Below are positions 36,154-46,101 of a stretch of 64,000 nucleotides of DNA, piece after piece; position 1 is the stretch's first letter; each line of letters begins with the position of its first letter. The stretch is from Clostridium sp. BJN0013 (GTDB taxonomy: Bacteria; Bacillota; Clostridia; Clostridiales; Clostridiaceae), in assembly GCF_040939125.1 (NCBI RefSeq), contig NZ_CP162495.1, positions 2,604,001 through 2,668,000 on the forward strand, in the 5' to 3' direction. Position numbers and translations under genes: made by a program. The notes under the pieces are model-generated. The model ran no database searches. It was not told the origin of the DNA and saw nothing but the letters and a program-made list of their open reading frames with translations.

Positions 36154-36849
36154 TTATTTATTTAAGGCAAATTCAACAGCAGAAACAGCATGTATTTTCA
36201 ATGTATCAAAAACTGGTACGTTAACATCCTCTTGTTTTATTAATAATGGTATTTCTGTACATCCTAATATTATACCTTCAGCACCATTTAAAGCTAGATT
36301 ATTTATTATTTTTATATATTCCATCTTTGAAACCTTGTCTATTATACCTTTACATAGTTCATTATAAATAACCTTATGGACTATTTCTCTTTCGTTTTCA
36401 TCTGGAATAATTACATCTATATCGAAATTTTCTTTCAACACTTTTTTATAGAAATCTTGTTCCATAGTAAATTTAGTTCCCAGTAATCCAACTTTTTTCA
36501 TTCTGTTTTGGATTATTTTTTCACCTGTTACTTCTGCTATATGCAAAACTTTTATTCCTAGCCTATTTTCTATAGCACTTGCTATTTTATGCATTGTATT
36601 AGCACATATTACAACAAAATCAGCGCCTCCACTTTTAAGTTTTTCGGCAACATTAACCATAATGTCAGTTAGTTCTTCCCATCTATTTTCATGTTGTAAT
36701 ACTTCTATTTCCTGAAAATCTACTGAATACATTAGGCATTTTGCAGAATGAAAATCTCCTAATTTCACTTTTGCAGTTTCATTTATAATCCTATAATATT
36801 CAAGTGTTGATTCCCAGCTCATTCCACCTATTAATCCAATTGTTTTCAA
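36154..36849 (-). CDS. Aspartate/glutamate racemase-family protein
   Basis: Cofactor-independent amino-acid racemase of 231 residues. The start is typical (TIGLIGGMSWESTLEYYRIIN) and the two catalytic cysteines are present: Cys82 in VICANTMH and Cys197 in ILGCTEIPLLI. The family interconverts L- and D-aspartate or related acids (some members act on hydantoins). Substrate specificity is not readable from sequence. GGGAG precedes the ATG. Monocistronic. Confidence 0.9.
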   Translation of the reverse strand: MKTIGLIGGMSWESTLEYYRIINETAKVKLGDFHSAKCLMYSVDFQEIEVLQHENRWEELTDIMVNVAEKLKSGGADFVVICANTMHKIASAIENRLGIKVLHIAEVTGEKIIQNRMKKVGLLGTKFTMEQDFYKKVLKENFDIDVIIPDENEREIVHKVIYNELCKGIIDKVSKMEYIKIINNLALNGAEGIILGCTEIPLLIKQEDVNVPVFDTLKIHAVSAVEFALNK

Positions 36850-37212
36850 CTAATCACTCCCCTTTTTATATATTAACAAATAGCTACACACTTAAGTCAT
36901 TAAAAATTACACCCACATCTCTTTCCTAAATAATCATATTACCGAATATATCCCAACACTCTACTTACTACTTATTTTTTCACCGTCTCAATAATTCCAA
37001 TAGACTTCAAAGCATCTTTAAAAGCACATATATAAGCCTCTTATCAATAAAAAAAATTAATTCTTATAAAATTTATTACACTACGGCATGTTTTTAATAG
37101 CTTGAGAATTTTGAAACTTAGTAGTGTTATAATGATAATCTTTAAACTCTCATATTGACCATAATAAGGAGATTGGGAATTAATCAATTTTCAGAATATA
37201 CTCGCTTTGCAA
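36850..37212. other. Intergenic region with a coding remnant
   Basis: About 360 bp. A 22-codon minus-strand stretch ending at 36972 (YICAFKDALKSIGIIETVKK) looks like the C-terminal end of a lost gene. No other feature is seen. Confidence 0.3.
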
Positions 37213-37622
37213 CTACTTTTGCCATACTAATGAATATCTCCAAAAAAGTTCGCGTTTAACTTTTGCTGTAGGAATATGCTTTTGTGCTAATGCTTTTATC
37301 TCATCCATTGTCATATACATGTCATGTTTACCATGTCTCTCCCAAACTTCTTTTGAATGGGCATCATCTTTTTGCAACCTACCGTTTTTCATTAAGCTCA
37401 TTACGATATTAGGGATAAAAGCACTGCCCCATGGGATTTCTTTGACAACATAAACGAGAGTTCACCTTTGCCACAACCTATTTCAAGACAGGTTTCAACT
37501 GTATTGGGTATAAGCTTTATGAGGTGCTCAAAATAACAGTTGTTATGATTCCATTTTGATTCATCAAGTTGTGAAATTTCATTAAAATCATTTTTTACAA
37601 CATTATAATCTTCCATCTTCAT
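37213..37622 (-). pseudogene. SAM-dependent methyltransferase with internal deletion
   Basis: The N-terminal part from 37622 has the class I SAM-binding motif TCLEIGCGKGELSFMLS. After about 64 codons the frame ends, and the downstream frame encodes only a C-terminal end (GSAFIPNIVMSLMKNGR, KVKRELFWRYSLVW). Roughly the central 100 residues of a 200-240-residue enzyme are missing, so it is inactive. Confidence 0.8.
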
Positions 37623-37729
37623 ATCTCACCTTCAAAAATAAATTTTACTTTGCTATAAATTACACCTACATTTGTGACACAAGTTATGAATACTGTAATA
37701 CAATTTTTATTAATGATTCTTTATTTTAA

Positions 37730-38677
37730 TCATTCCATTGCTTTTGAGAACTTTTTCTGCATCAGTGAAATAAAATTTTTTGCTGCGGTTGACAAGTATC
37801 GATCCTTTTTATAGCCTAGTATCATGGTACTGTCAGTTGAACGATCGTTGAGAGTAATAATATATGGCCTATCCCTTTGCGTTTGAGCACCAAGTACTAA
37901 TTGTTCAGGCAAGAGCATATGAGGGCAGAAAGTTAAACCAATTCCCTTCACTACAAGAGCAATCAGAGTTTCCACATTCTCTGACATCATAATAATGTTA
38001 GGCTTCACACTTTTTTGCCTTAGATGCTGATCGATAATTGTGCGTATATGATTTTCGCTAGAAAGAAGAAGAAGAGGACAGTCTTTAAACAGCCTTATAT
38101 CCATATCCTCACCACTGTGAGAAATTATATATTCATAACTATTATGGCAATATTTGCGTAAAATTTTATCACTTACAATAATAACTAGTTTATCAACCAT
38201 AATGTCTATAGTTTCAATCTTCAATACATTTACAGGTGCTGAATCAACCATAATATCTATCTGCCCTCGGAGCAACTTTTGCTCGAGAACCTCTGAGGTT
38301 CCTTCTGCACAACGAATTTCTATTCTTGGATAACAATCATTGTATAAAGGAAGTATGTCTGGAAGAATAGCCCGTCCACGAGTATAGGAGATGCCAATGA
38401 CAAGTCGTCCACAATTATCCTCACGTATGTCTTGCATTTCGTTGCTTATCTGGCGCTCCAAATCTACTATATGAGTCAATTTTTTGACAAGCTGCTCCCC
38501 TGCATAAGTCAAAGACATTGGATGTTTGCGTTGAAACAGCTCCACTCCATACTTATTTTCAAGTTTTGCAATATGCTGGCTCAACGATTGTTGAGATATA
38601 AAAAGTCTGTGCGCTGCTCTAGTAATATTCAATTCTTCAGCAGCAACCAAAAAATATTTATAGCTAAGAGTTTCCAT
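37730..38677 (-). CDS. LysR-family transcriptional regulator
   Basis: Regulator of 315 residues with the N-terminal LysR HTH (YFLVAAEELNITRAAHRLFISQQSLSQHIAKLE) and a periplasmic-binding-protein-like effector domain from about residue 90. LysR genes are often divergent from their target, but the adjacent plus-strand region is now occupied by a 200-bp repeat, so the target may have been lost or lies elsewhere. No ligand can be assigned. Confidence 0.92.
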   Translation of the reverse strand: METLSYKYFLVAAEELNITRAAHRLFISQQSLSQHIAKLENKYGVELFQRKHPMSLTYAGEQLVKKLTHIVDLERQISNEMQDIREDNCGRLVIGISYTRGRAILPDILPLYNDCYPRIEIRCAEGTSEVLEQKLLRGQIDIMVDSAPVNVLKIETIDIMVDKLVIIVSDKILRKYCHNSYEYIISHSGEDMDIRLFKDCPLLLLSSENHIRTIIDQHLRQKSVKPNIIMMSENVETLIALVVKGIGLTFCPHMLLPEQLVLGAQTQRDRPYIITLNDRSTDSTMILGYKKDRYLSTAAKNFISLMQKKFSKAME

Positions 38678-38843
38678 TTTTAGCCCCTCTCGTTAAAAAT
38701 AATTCACAATATTATAATAAGTTAATATAACAATATTCTAACATAAAAAAATTTATATAAGATTAGGTAAAATATTACTTTAATAATCTATCTTACTTGA
38801 TTTTATATGTTAGACTAAGTGTTTTGATTTCATGTCTACTATA

Positions 38844-39044
38844 TTTTTATCCGATCACTACCATTGCTAACACCACATCTTCTATCAAAGTGTGGGATAA
38901 GCACTGCTGCGCGCCTGGATAAGTTCTTCCCCTAAAGGATAACGTATTCTAAGTGCTAAAGACACTAAAAATACTGTTAATAAGGTCCAGCTGGAAAGAG
39001 TCATCCTTATAAGCAAACTCCACCTGAACCTAAGAATCACTTGA
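38844..39044 (+). repeat. 200-bp noncoding repeat, copy 1
   Basis: About 85-90% identical by eye to the inverted copy at 49360-49562. It shares the blocks GGATAAGTTCTTCCCCTAAA and GTGCTAAAGACACTAA and a terminal 22-bp block. No open frame is seen. CCTAAGAATC-type ends and a hairpin at the other end recall IS200/IS605 ends, so a non-autonomous derivative is possible. Confidence 0.8.
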
Positions 39045-39300
39045 CACAAAATGAATTTCACTTATATAATATTTGTTTAGACTTAGGAAGCTTATATCTT
39101 CCATATCTTCAGTATAATAGTATTTTAATAACAATCCAAACACGTAAATGCTTGTGAATGCAACAAGCATTTACTTGTACCTCTCTGATTTTGAATAAAA
39201 AATGGTGTCTAAATCATATACTAGTCTTTGAAGGGTTTAAAGTCTTAAACACACATGCTAGTTTACAATAAAATCATAATAATAAGGTTCACACACAAAA

Positions 39301-39325
39301 ACCAAGCACACACAATATGCTTGGT
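39301..39325 (+). terminator. Rho-independent terminator
   Basis: Stem ACCAAGCA/TGCTTGGT followed by ACTTCG and eight T on the plus strand. No gene is left upstream on this strand within 39045-39300, so it probably served a gene lost at the repeat. Confidence 0.7.
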
Positions 39326-39407
39326 TACTTCGTTTTTTTTGAATTATGTGACGTAAAAGTAAATTGTGGCGAATTATTCTAAATAATATCAAAGGGAGGG
39401 GATAGTA

Positions 39408-40034
39408 ATGAGTTATTATGAAGATATTTGTTTTTTAGGAAATTGGAATTTAAATGAGGAGCAAGGAACTCTTAATATTGAAAAGACAGGAGAAACATAC
39501 AAGTGTACTTGGAAAATAAATAAGGAAGATGTTCAAAATGAATATTTAGGAATTGGGATGCTTGTTGATAACCAACTCCTTATATCAAGATTTTCTAACA
39601 AAGTGCATGGAGGAGGAGTAGGTTTATATAGACCAATAGGTGACTTAAGGTCAAATTCTGCACTTTGGGCTTCTACGCAAAATTTCAATACATTAGATTC
39701 TGGAATCGCATTAAGAGAAGATACCAGTCAAGACTTAGAAAGGCAATTATAAAGTTAGATATTTCATTAAAGGAAATGAATCTCCAACTTATGATTTAAG
39801 AATTCTTAAAAATGAAAAAAATAATGTATACTCACTGAATTGGTCTGTAAATGATAAAGTAATATTGCATGGAATTGAATGATGAATAAAGGACAAATGC
39901 CTCTTGTTTATGGTGGGACAAACTTTGATTATGAATTAGTTATTTTAAGCATTGATAATAAAAATAGATTAAGTAGTAAATGTGCCTTATTAAGTAATAG
40001 TTGTATAACTGAAGAAGTTTATACAAAATATTAA
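39408..40034 (+). pseudogene. Hypothetical protein with two frameshifts
   Basis: A single coding region is broken twice. 39408-39752 encodes FLGNWNLNEEQGTLNIEKTG and KVHGGGVGLYRPIGD. The next frame (about 39753-39881) gives NESPTYDLRILKNEKNN and VNDKVILHGIE. The third (about 39886-40034) gives GGTNFDYELVILSIDNK. The two halves repeat a beta-rich unit (YKCTWKIN...GIGM against YSLNWSVN...HGIE). GGAGGGG precedes the ATG. The family is not recognised. Confidence 0.65.
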
Positions 40035-41040
40035 ATTTAAATTATCATTAATATACTACGAATTTGTATGTTGTTAATACATAAAATTCTTATATTGTTT
40101 ACTAACTTTAACTAGAGTAAAAATACCCCTAGTTCTATTTTTTTGTAAAAGCACCATAAAAGAACGTTTATGGGATTAATTTTCTTAACGTGGGTTTTGT
40201 CGGTTTTGTTAGCTGCACCCCATATTGAATCAAAACATAAGCTAAATCAATTGTAAGTTCAGAAAACATAGAAACTTTTATTTTATCTGATTCAGTGTAA
40301 GATTCTGGTCTTCCATATCAATTGTGTTGTATAACATAAACAGTATTCATTAATAAATTGTGTTGCATTAAACAGTAGTACTTTAACATATACATCCACT
40401 TAGTACAATACAATTGATGTTGTGTCGCGTAAAAATTTTTATTACCATATAATTACAGCGTCGAGGGCATTTTTGTTTCTGTTACTACACAAGTCTTAAG
40501 TTTTTGGTAAATTTTAGTGTGTGTAACGGGAATTTTTGTACCGTTACTACACATACCCCAAATATCTGAATAATCTCCCTTATCTTTTATACACATCATA
40601 AAACTATTTTACAGCATTTTTTCTTATTTTTCTAGTTTTACATTTATATCTATTTTTATATTTCATATGGAAATTTTATAAATTCCTATACACTAAAAAA
40701 ATGTACTTGAATCTTAAAATAATGTAAATGTTGAAATAAATAGCCTTGTAGGTTGTATTGACATCAGTTTTAAGATTCAAGATTACTTATGTTATCAAGA
40801 TATAATTTAAAAAAATCTCAAATTCAATTATACAATTATATATGTATAATTTGTAAATAAATATAAAGGGACTGTCTTAAAAAAATAACATATTTTTTTA
40901 ATTTGCTCTTAGTAACTACACTTTAACTATATACTAAGTAAGGGAAATTTTTGTTCAACCCTCCCTTGGATTTAATATAATAAGTGTTATACCAAGATTG
41001 TTTTAAACGTAGGACAAAAGTTCTGTAAGAGAAACTCTTA
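40035..41040. other. 1-kb intergenic region with remnants and an inverted repeat
   Basis: A minus-strand open stretch 40168-40317 (SDKIKVSMFSELTIDLAYVL) looks like the end of a lost gene. At about 40515-40555 a hairpin GTGTGTAACGG / CCGTTACTACACA occurs, and GTTACTACACA is repeated about 65 bp upstream. At 40866 the motif GGGACTGTCTTAAAA resembles an IS end. No intact gene is seen. Confidence 0.4.
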
Positions 41041-41244
41041 TTATTCATTTAATTTTGTAAGATCTTTTGCATACCACTCTGTGAATCCACAATTTGGACA
41101 AACAAACGGAAATAATTCTGTTGGTTTCAAGTTAAATAAATGTTTACGTGGCGTTTTTGCTACAAGCATAGAAAAAGTATTGAATTCAATGTGGCATTCC
41201 ACTAAGTTAGCATTACATTTTGAACATTTTTTTAGTTCTGTCAT
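41041..41244 (-). CDS. Small zinc-ribbon protein
   Basis: 67-residue protein with two CxxC knuckles, CSKCN near the start and CPNCGF near residue 50, which make one zinc ribbon. Similar small proteins are common in Firmicutes and have no proven function. It lies about 380 bp downstream of the carbamoyltransferase on the same strand and inside the inverted-repeat segment. AGGAATG lies upstream of the ATG. Confidence 0.75.
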   Translation of the reverse strand: MTELKKCSKCNANLVECHIEFNTFSMLVAKTPRKHLFNLKPTELFPFVCPNCGFTEWYAKDLTKLNE

Positions 41245-41626
41245 AATTAAAACATTCCTTTCATTTTCAATAAAATTATTTTAGGTATTTTTCATTTAAA
41301 AACAACTCAAAGATTATAATGATATTTTGTGGCAAGTGAAAAAATGACTTATTTTCAAATAAATTATGCAAAAAGTGTAGTGATGAAGCATAGCACAAAA
41401 TATACTAGAAATTAACTATATATTACACAAGTGCTTTTCCAGTGGAGTTCTTAAACAGCTGATATATTAAGAAATAGACTGTATTGTACATGTAATTTCT
41501 TTTGTATGATATATTTATTTTTTGAAGACGATTTTTAATGTTTATAAATAGATGAGAAAATAAAAATTGCTTGTAAGCGTATCTAGAACCTTATTAATAG
41601 ACATCACATCAAGTAACATATCTAGG
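41245..41626. other. Intergenic region after the carbamoyltransferase
   Basis: I looked here for a precursor peptide. Two short minus-strand frames exist, MLLDVMSINKVL... (25 codons) and MYNTVYFLIYQLFK... (22 codons), neither with a convincing ribosome binding site. Nothing is called. Confidence 0.35.
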
Positions 41627-43309
41627 TTATAAAGTTATTAAACGATTTGTCCATAAAATAAGAAGCTCATCAACAATTCTTTTTTCATTTTTACCATCAT
41701 TTAAATTAAATTCTTGAATTAAGTCTTTTAAAGTTTTCTTTCCATCAAAATTTTTAAGTAGATAATATATCTGTTTTGAAATAGAAAAGACATATTCTCT
41801 ATCAAAATTAAATGTAATATAATAATCATTACATATTTCATTAAAAGAAGAAAACTTTTTTGTCTCACAAAGTAAAATATGAGGTACTAAATTTGGGATC
41901 ATATTTAAATACTTTTTGTAGTCATTTTTTTTCTTGGATATTATGTAATTATCAATAATAAGATAATTGAGTTTTGTTGTCAAGAAACATACTATAGAAT
42001 CTTCCACAGAATCCACAATTGGTTCAGCATTGTTATTAAATGATGTATTAAGTAAAATGTGAACTCCTGTAAGTTTACTGAATTCATTAATTAAACTCCA
42101 ATATTTTACATTGGTTGATTTTGAAACAGTTTGAACCCTAGCAGTTCCATCTATATGAGTAACTGCACCTAAAATAGGTTGCTTTTCTTCTTTCACTTTA
42201 AGAACAAAATTCATAAATGGAAATTGTTTTTGATTTGTAGGTAGGATAAAATATTGATCAATATATTCATCCAAAACAGATGGTGCAAAAGGCCTATAAG
42301 ACTCACGTTTTTTTACCATCTCATTAATAATAACTTTATTTTGAGATGGTCTTGGGTCTGCAAGAATACTCCTATTTCCCAAAGCCCTAGGGCCAAACTC
42401 AGATCGACCCTGCACCCAACCTATAACAGAGCCTTCTGATAGTAATTTTGCTGTATCTTTTTCTATATTATTTGATTTTCTAAAGTTAATGAACTCATGC
42501 CATTTGTTTAAGGAATCCAGTATTTCATTAGAATCTCCGATATTTGTACCAAAATAGACATTATCTAATCTAGAAATATTGATATTTTTTTTATTGTTTT
42601 TAATTATATGTAATGCTGCACCTATTGCACCTCCAGCATCATGTGCTGCTGGTTGTACAAATATATCTTGAAATAGACCTGAGTATAATAATTTCCCATT
42701 TAATGAACAATTATGAGCAACTCCACCAGCTAGGCATAATTTTAAATGACCAGTAACCTTACTGTATTCTTTTAAAATGTGTAATACAATTTCTTCTAAA
42801 GAGTACTGCAATGTTGCTGCAATATTATCACCCATACCATCAATTACAAGGACGAGACTTTCATCAAAACCAGAAAGAGCATAGGTACTTTCTGCATGTG
42901 CAATATGATGAGGAACAAAAATTATTTTATTATCTTCTACATCCTCACCAAAGGCTTCTATAACAGCACGGTGAACATAAAATCGAGCATCATAAAATTC
43001 TTTTTGTTTTCTATCTAATAAGTACATTTCTTTCAGAACAGAATTAATATAGGTTTCATCAAAGTTTACTGCAATTGCATCAATATCTTTAAGTATTAAG
43101 TGATTACTATATAAACAGAACTTCATGGCAGATATGGGTGCTTTATTTGTATGTTTGATTCTATTAAGTCTTTCTTCCTCTATTCCAGAGATTAAAATCC
43201 CATCTTCAACTAGTACAGCGGCAGCATCATGACCAAAACCATAGGTATTTGAAATAACACTCATTTCAAATTTTAATGGGATAGACATAGTTATTCCTAA
43301 AATTCTCAT
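41627..43309 (-). CDS. NodU/CmcH-type carbamoyltransferase with C-terminal PqqD-like domain
   Basis: Enzyme that would transfer a carbamoyl group from carbamoyl phosphate to a hydroxyl or amine via carbamoyl-adenylate. About 560 residues. The N-domain has GHDAAAVLVEDG and the metal site HHIAHA (134-139). The C-domain has LAGGVAHNCSLNGKL, GRSEFGPRALGNRSILADPR, RESYRPFAPSV and LLNTSFNNNAEP. About 100 residues normally present between IDGMGD and the LAGGVA block seem absent, so activity is uncertain. Residues 465-560 form a winged-helix tail (QIYYLLKNFDGKKTLKDLIQ) like PqqD/RRE domains that bind peptide leaders. GGGAGG precedes ATG 43309. It is last in the export operon. Confidence 0.85.
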   Translation of the reverse strand: MRILGITMSIPLKFEMSVISNTYGFGHDAAAVLVEDGILISGIEEERLNRIKHTNKAPISAMKFCLYSNHLILKDIDAIAVNFDETYINSVLKEMYLLDRKQKEFYDARFYVHRAVIEAFGEDVEDNKIIFVPHHIAHAESTYALSGFDESLVLVIDGMGDNIAATLQYSLEEIVLHILKEYSKVTGHLKLCLAGGVAHNCSLNGKLLYSGLFQDIFVQPAAHDAGGAIGAALHIIKNNKKNINISRLDNVYFGTNIGDSNEILDSLNKWHEFINFRKSNNIEKDTAKLLSEGSVIGWVQGRSEFGPRALGNRSILADPRPSQNKVIINEMVKKRESYRPFAPSVLDEYIDQYFILPTNQKQFPFMNFVLKVKEEKQPILGAVTHIDGTARVQTVSKSTNVKYWSLINEFSKLTGVHILLNTSFNNNAEPIVDSVEDSIVCFLTTKLNYLIIDNYIISKKKNDYKKYLNMIPNLVPHILLCETKKFSSFNEICNDYYITFNFDREYVFSISKQIYYLLKNFDGKKTLKDLIQEFNLNDGKNEKRIVDELLILWTNRLITL

Positions 43310-43349
43310 TATATTTCCTCCCAATATACCATATAAAAAATTTAATAGC

Positions 43350-44285
43350 TTAGCGTTGAATTCTACTAAATTGTCTTAATAGAAACATATATATAAGTAG
43401 TAAAACAATAGATGTTCCTCCAATGATTAATATTTGTTCAGTTGGGAATATATTTTTTACCAAAACTTCTCTAAACCCTTTTTGTATAGGAAGATATTTA
43501 TTAAAATTGCTATTTAAACTTAAAAGTTCTAAAAGCACTAATATAACCATTATTGGAGATGTAATAAGCATCATTTGTTCAATTTTTCTAAAGGGTAAGC
43601 TAATAAGTCCAGAAAAAATGCTTATAAAAAATGAAGTAATGAAAATCATGGATAATATAGCAAAAGTATTGTTATTCAATTCTTGAGTAATTAACAAAAA
43701 GGTAATCAAAGTAGAAGCAGTACAGAGAAATCCAAAAATAGTTTTACTTATTGTAAATTCAAAATATGTTAATGATGAAAGCATTAATGAAGACAAGGAG
43801 TCATTCTTATTCTCACTAAGGAAAACTATAGGACTCCCAATCAATCCTACCATTATTACAATAATAACACATAACAAAAAAGAAAATTTATCTTCATTTG
43901 GTTCATTATTTAAAATTTCTACTTTAACCTGTGTAGGATTAGATGCAGTTAACCCTTTTTTAATAGTACTTATGAGATTTATATCTTTTGTATTACAATA
44001 AATAATTTTTTCTTCTACACTTACAACAGCATCTATTTTTTTTTCGTTCAATTGTTCTAATCCATCTGAGACTGTGTTACTATATGAGATATTTGCGTTA
44101 TCAAAATTTAATTTATCATTTATGTTTGAATTGGATACTACACATATTTTTACTTTGTCTACATTCTTTAATGCTGGCATATAAAATATAACTATTGGAA
44201 TTACTATAAATATGAGTACAAGAATCCAATATTCTTTTATATCTTTTTGTAAAATTGTCATTATTCTCTTAAAAGAACCTTTCAT
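43350..44285 (-). CDS. ABC-2 type permease
   Basis: 311-residue membrane subunit with an N-terminal helix, an extracytoplasmic domain (about 30-130), and five helices after residue 140, the last with a basic end. This fits the ABC-2 exporter fold (YhgE/DrrB-like). The ATG has AAGGAGGG upstream and overlaps the stop of the preceding permease by 4 bases. It should pair with that permease and the ATPase at 45229. Confidence 0.85.
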   Translation of the reverse strand: MKGSFKRIMTILQKDIKEYWILVLIFIVIPIVIFYMPALKNVDKVKICVVSNSNINDKLNFDNANISYSNTVSDGLEQLNEKKIDAVVSVEEKIIYCNTKDINLISTIKKGLTASNPTQVKVEILNNEPNEDKFSFLLCVIIVIMVGLIGSPIVFLSENKNDSLSSLMLSSLTYFEFTISKTIFGFLCTASTLITFLLITQELNNNTFAILSMIFITSFFISIFSGLISLPFRKIEQMMLITSPIMVILVLLELLSLNSNFNKYLPIQKGFREVLVKNIFPTEQILIIGGTSIVLLLIYMFLLRQFSRIQR

Positions 44286-45232
44286 ATTCTTTCCCTCCTT
44301 AACTTTAGCATAAATATGTAATTTACAATCAAAATCATAATAGAAAATACTATCAATAAAATAAGCATATCCAAAACAAAAATCCAGTTATTTTCTATTG
44401 CATTGTAAAAAGCATTTGAAAGTTTGTTAAATGGTTTAGTCAAGAAGGAAGGAAATATCATAACAATAAACATAAAAGGATAGAACATAACTGAAACCTT
44501 TTTACTATCAGAAAAAATACCCATAAACATACCAAGTGATATGTAAATCAACCCGACCAAAAATAATAAGATTATTTCCTTTATAGATATTCCTTGTGAC
44601 ACATAAAAAAATAACGCATCAATGGAGAACAATAATATGGTACATATAGTCTTAGAAAAAATAATTTCATAATTTTTAATGGGTGAAAGGATAAGTGCTG
44701 ATAAAGTTTTCTTTTCATCAACAAACATTTTATATGGCAATAAAATACATACAAAAGTTAAAATAAAAGTAAAACTATTCAGTAAATATTTGAATTTATC
44801 CATATTATTTATATCTGGTTGGTATTCTCCTATATACTTAATTTGAAAATCTGTTTTATTTAAAATTTGTTTTAGGACTGAACCTACATATTTTGAATTT
44901 GTAGTTGATTTATTTTCTACAACTTTTATTATTTTACTTTTTTCATCATAAAAAACAAAGGCATCTACATCATTTTTGTTTTCCACAATTTTATAACCAT
45001 TGGCGAGATCTTCTACATAATAAGAAATTTTAAAGGCACCTTGAGTATTTTCAATATATTGACTCATCATTTTATCATTTGAAATGATGGCAACCTTGAG
45101 TACATCAGGCGAAGTATTTGCCACCTTTGCATTAAATTTAGTAAAAAACATAATAAAAATGGCAGGCATCAATACATATATGTAATATTTACGTATACTA
45201 AATTTAATATCTTTCCATAACATCTTCTTCAC
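44282..45232 (-). CDS. ABC-2 type permease
   Basis: 316-residue membrane protein of the same architecture as its neighbour: one N-terminal helix, a soluble external domain, then about five helices (FTFILTFVCILLPYKMF and following). The two subunits probably form a heterodimer. Its start overlaps the ATPase stop by 4 bases, showing translational coupling. Confidence 0.85.
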   Translation of the reverse strand: MKKMLWKDIKFSIRKYYIYVLMPAIFIMFFTKFNAKVANTSPDVLKVAIISNDKMMSQYIENTQGAFKISYYVEDLANGYKIVENKNDVDAFVFYDEKSKIIKVVENKSTTNSKYVGSVLKQILNKTDFQIKYIGEYQPDINNMDKFKYLLNSFTFILTFVCILLPYKMFVDEKKTLSALILSPIKNYEIIFSKTICTILLFSIDALFFYVSQGISIKEIILLFLVGLIYISLGMFMGIFSDSKKVSVMFYPFMFIVMIFPSFLTKPFNKLSNAFYNAIENNWIFVLDMLILLIVFSIMILIVNYIFMLKLRRERI

Positions 45233-46053
45233 TCCTTCGTAAGTAATAGATAAATTTCTTCCAGTGATGGTTCTGAAGAATGAATGGATTTTAATTCTTC
45301 ATGAGAAATGTTAGCTAACTGATTAATATTCTTATAATCAAACTCTTTTATACCAGACTGGGTAGTTACTATAATTTTATTTGAACCATACTTGGATTTT
45401 AGTCCTGTTATACTATCATTAGCAACAATTTTACCATTTTTAATAATTGCAATCTCATCACAAAGTTCTTCTGCCTCATGCATATAATGTGTAGTAATAA
45501 ATATAGTTGTACCATTTGATTGTAATTTCTTTATTAACTTACGAATTTCAACTGCAATATTTACATCAAGACCTGATGTAGGTTCATCTAAAAAAATAAT
45601 CTCAGGAGAATGTAATAAAGCTCTTGCAATTAAAACTCGTTGTTTATATCCTTTTGATAATTTTTTTATTTTATATTTTGAGTAATTAGTTAGTTCTAGA
45701 TCAATTATTACTGAATTAACTCTTTCTATGTTAACGTTATACAACCTCGAAAAAATGATTAGATTTTCTTTAACTGTTAAATCTTCATAAAGGTTCATTT
45801 GTTCTGGAACTACACCTATTTTACTACATAATTTTTTTTCTTCTTTTACTGGATTACAGTTAGAAACCTTGATATTCCCAGCAGAAGGTATAAGTAACCC
45901 AGTAAGCATTTTTATCGTTGTACTTTTACCTGCACCATTTGTACCAAGAAATCCAAATATAGCACCTTTTTTAACATTGAAAGAGATATTATCTACAGCA
46001 ATTTTTTCTCCAAACTTCTTTGTAAGATTTTCAACACTTATAATATAATCCAT
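45229..46053 (-). CDS. ABC transporter ATP-binding protein
   Basis: 274-residue ATPase with Walker A GTNGAGKST, signature LSKGYKQR and Walker B IIFLDEPTSG, of the CcmA/drug-exporter class, plus a short C-terminal extension. It lies 48 bp downstream of the radical SAM gene and overlaps its permease gene. It would energise export of the product made by the radical SAM enzyme and carbamoyltransferase. Confidence 0.94.
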   Translation of the reverse strand: MDYIISVENLTKKFGEKIAVDNISFNVKKGAIFGFLGTNGAGKSTTIKMLTGLLIPSAGNIKVSNCNPVKEEKKLCSKIGVVPEQMNLYEDLTVKENLIIFSRLYNVNIERVNSVIIDLELTNYSKYKIKKLSKGYKQRVLIARALLHSPEIIFLDEPTSGLDVNIAVEIRKLIKKLQSNGTTIFITTHYMHEAEELCDEIAIIKNGKIVANDSITGLKSKYGSNKIIVTTQSGIKEFDYKNINQLANISHEELKSIHSSEPSLEEIYLLLTKE

Positions 46054-46101
46054 AAAATCACAACTAATCCTTTCTTACATAATCATCCCAAGGAATATCT
46101 T

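Noticed and set aside
41400-41640. Precursor peptide of the radical SAM cluster
   Set aside because: Two short frames exist, but neither has a ribosome binding site, a leader-like sequence or clustered Cys/Ser/Thr residues.
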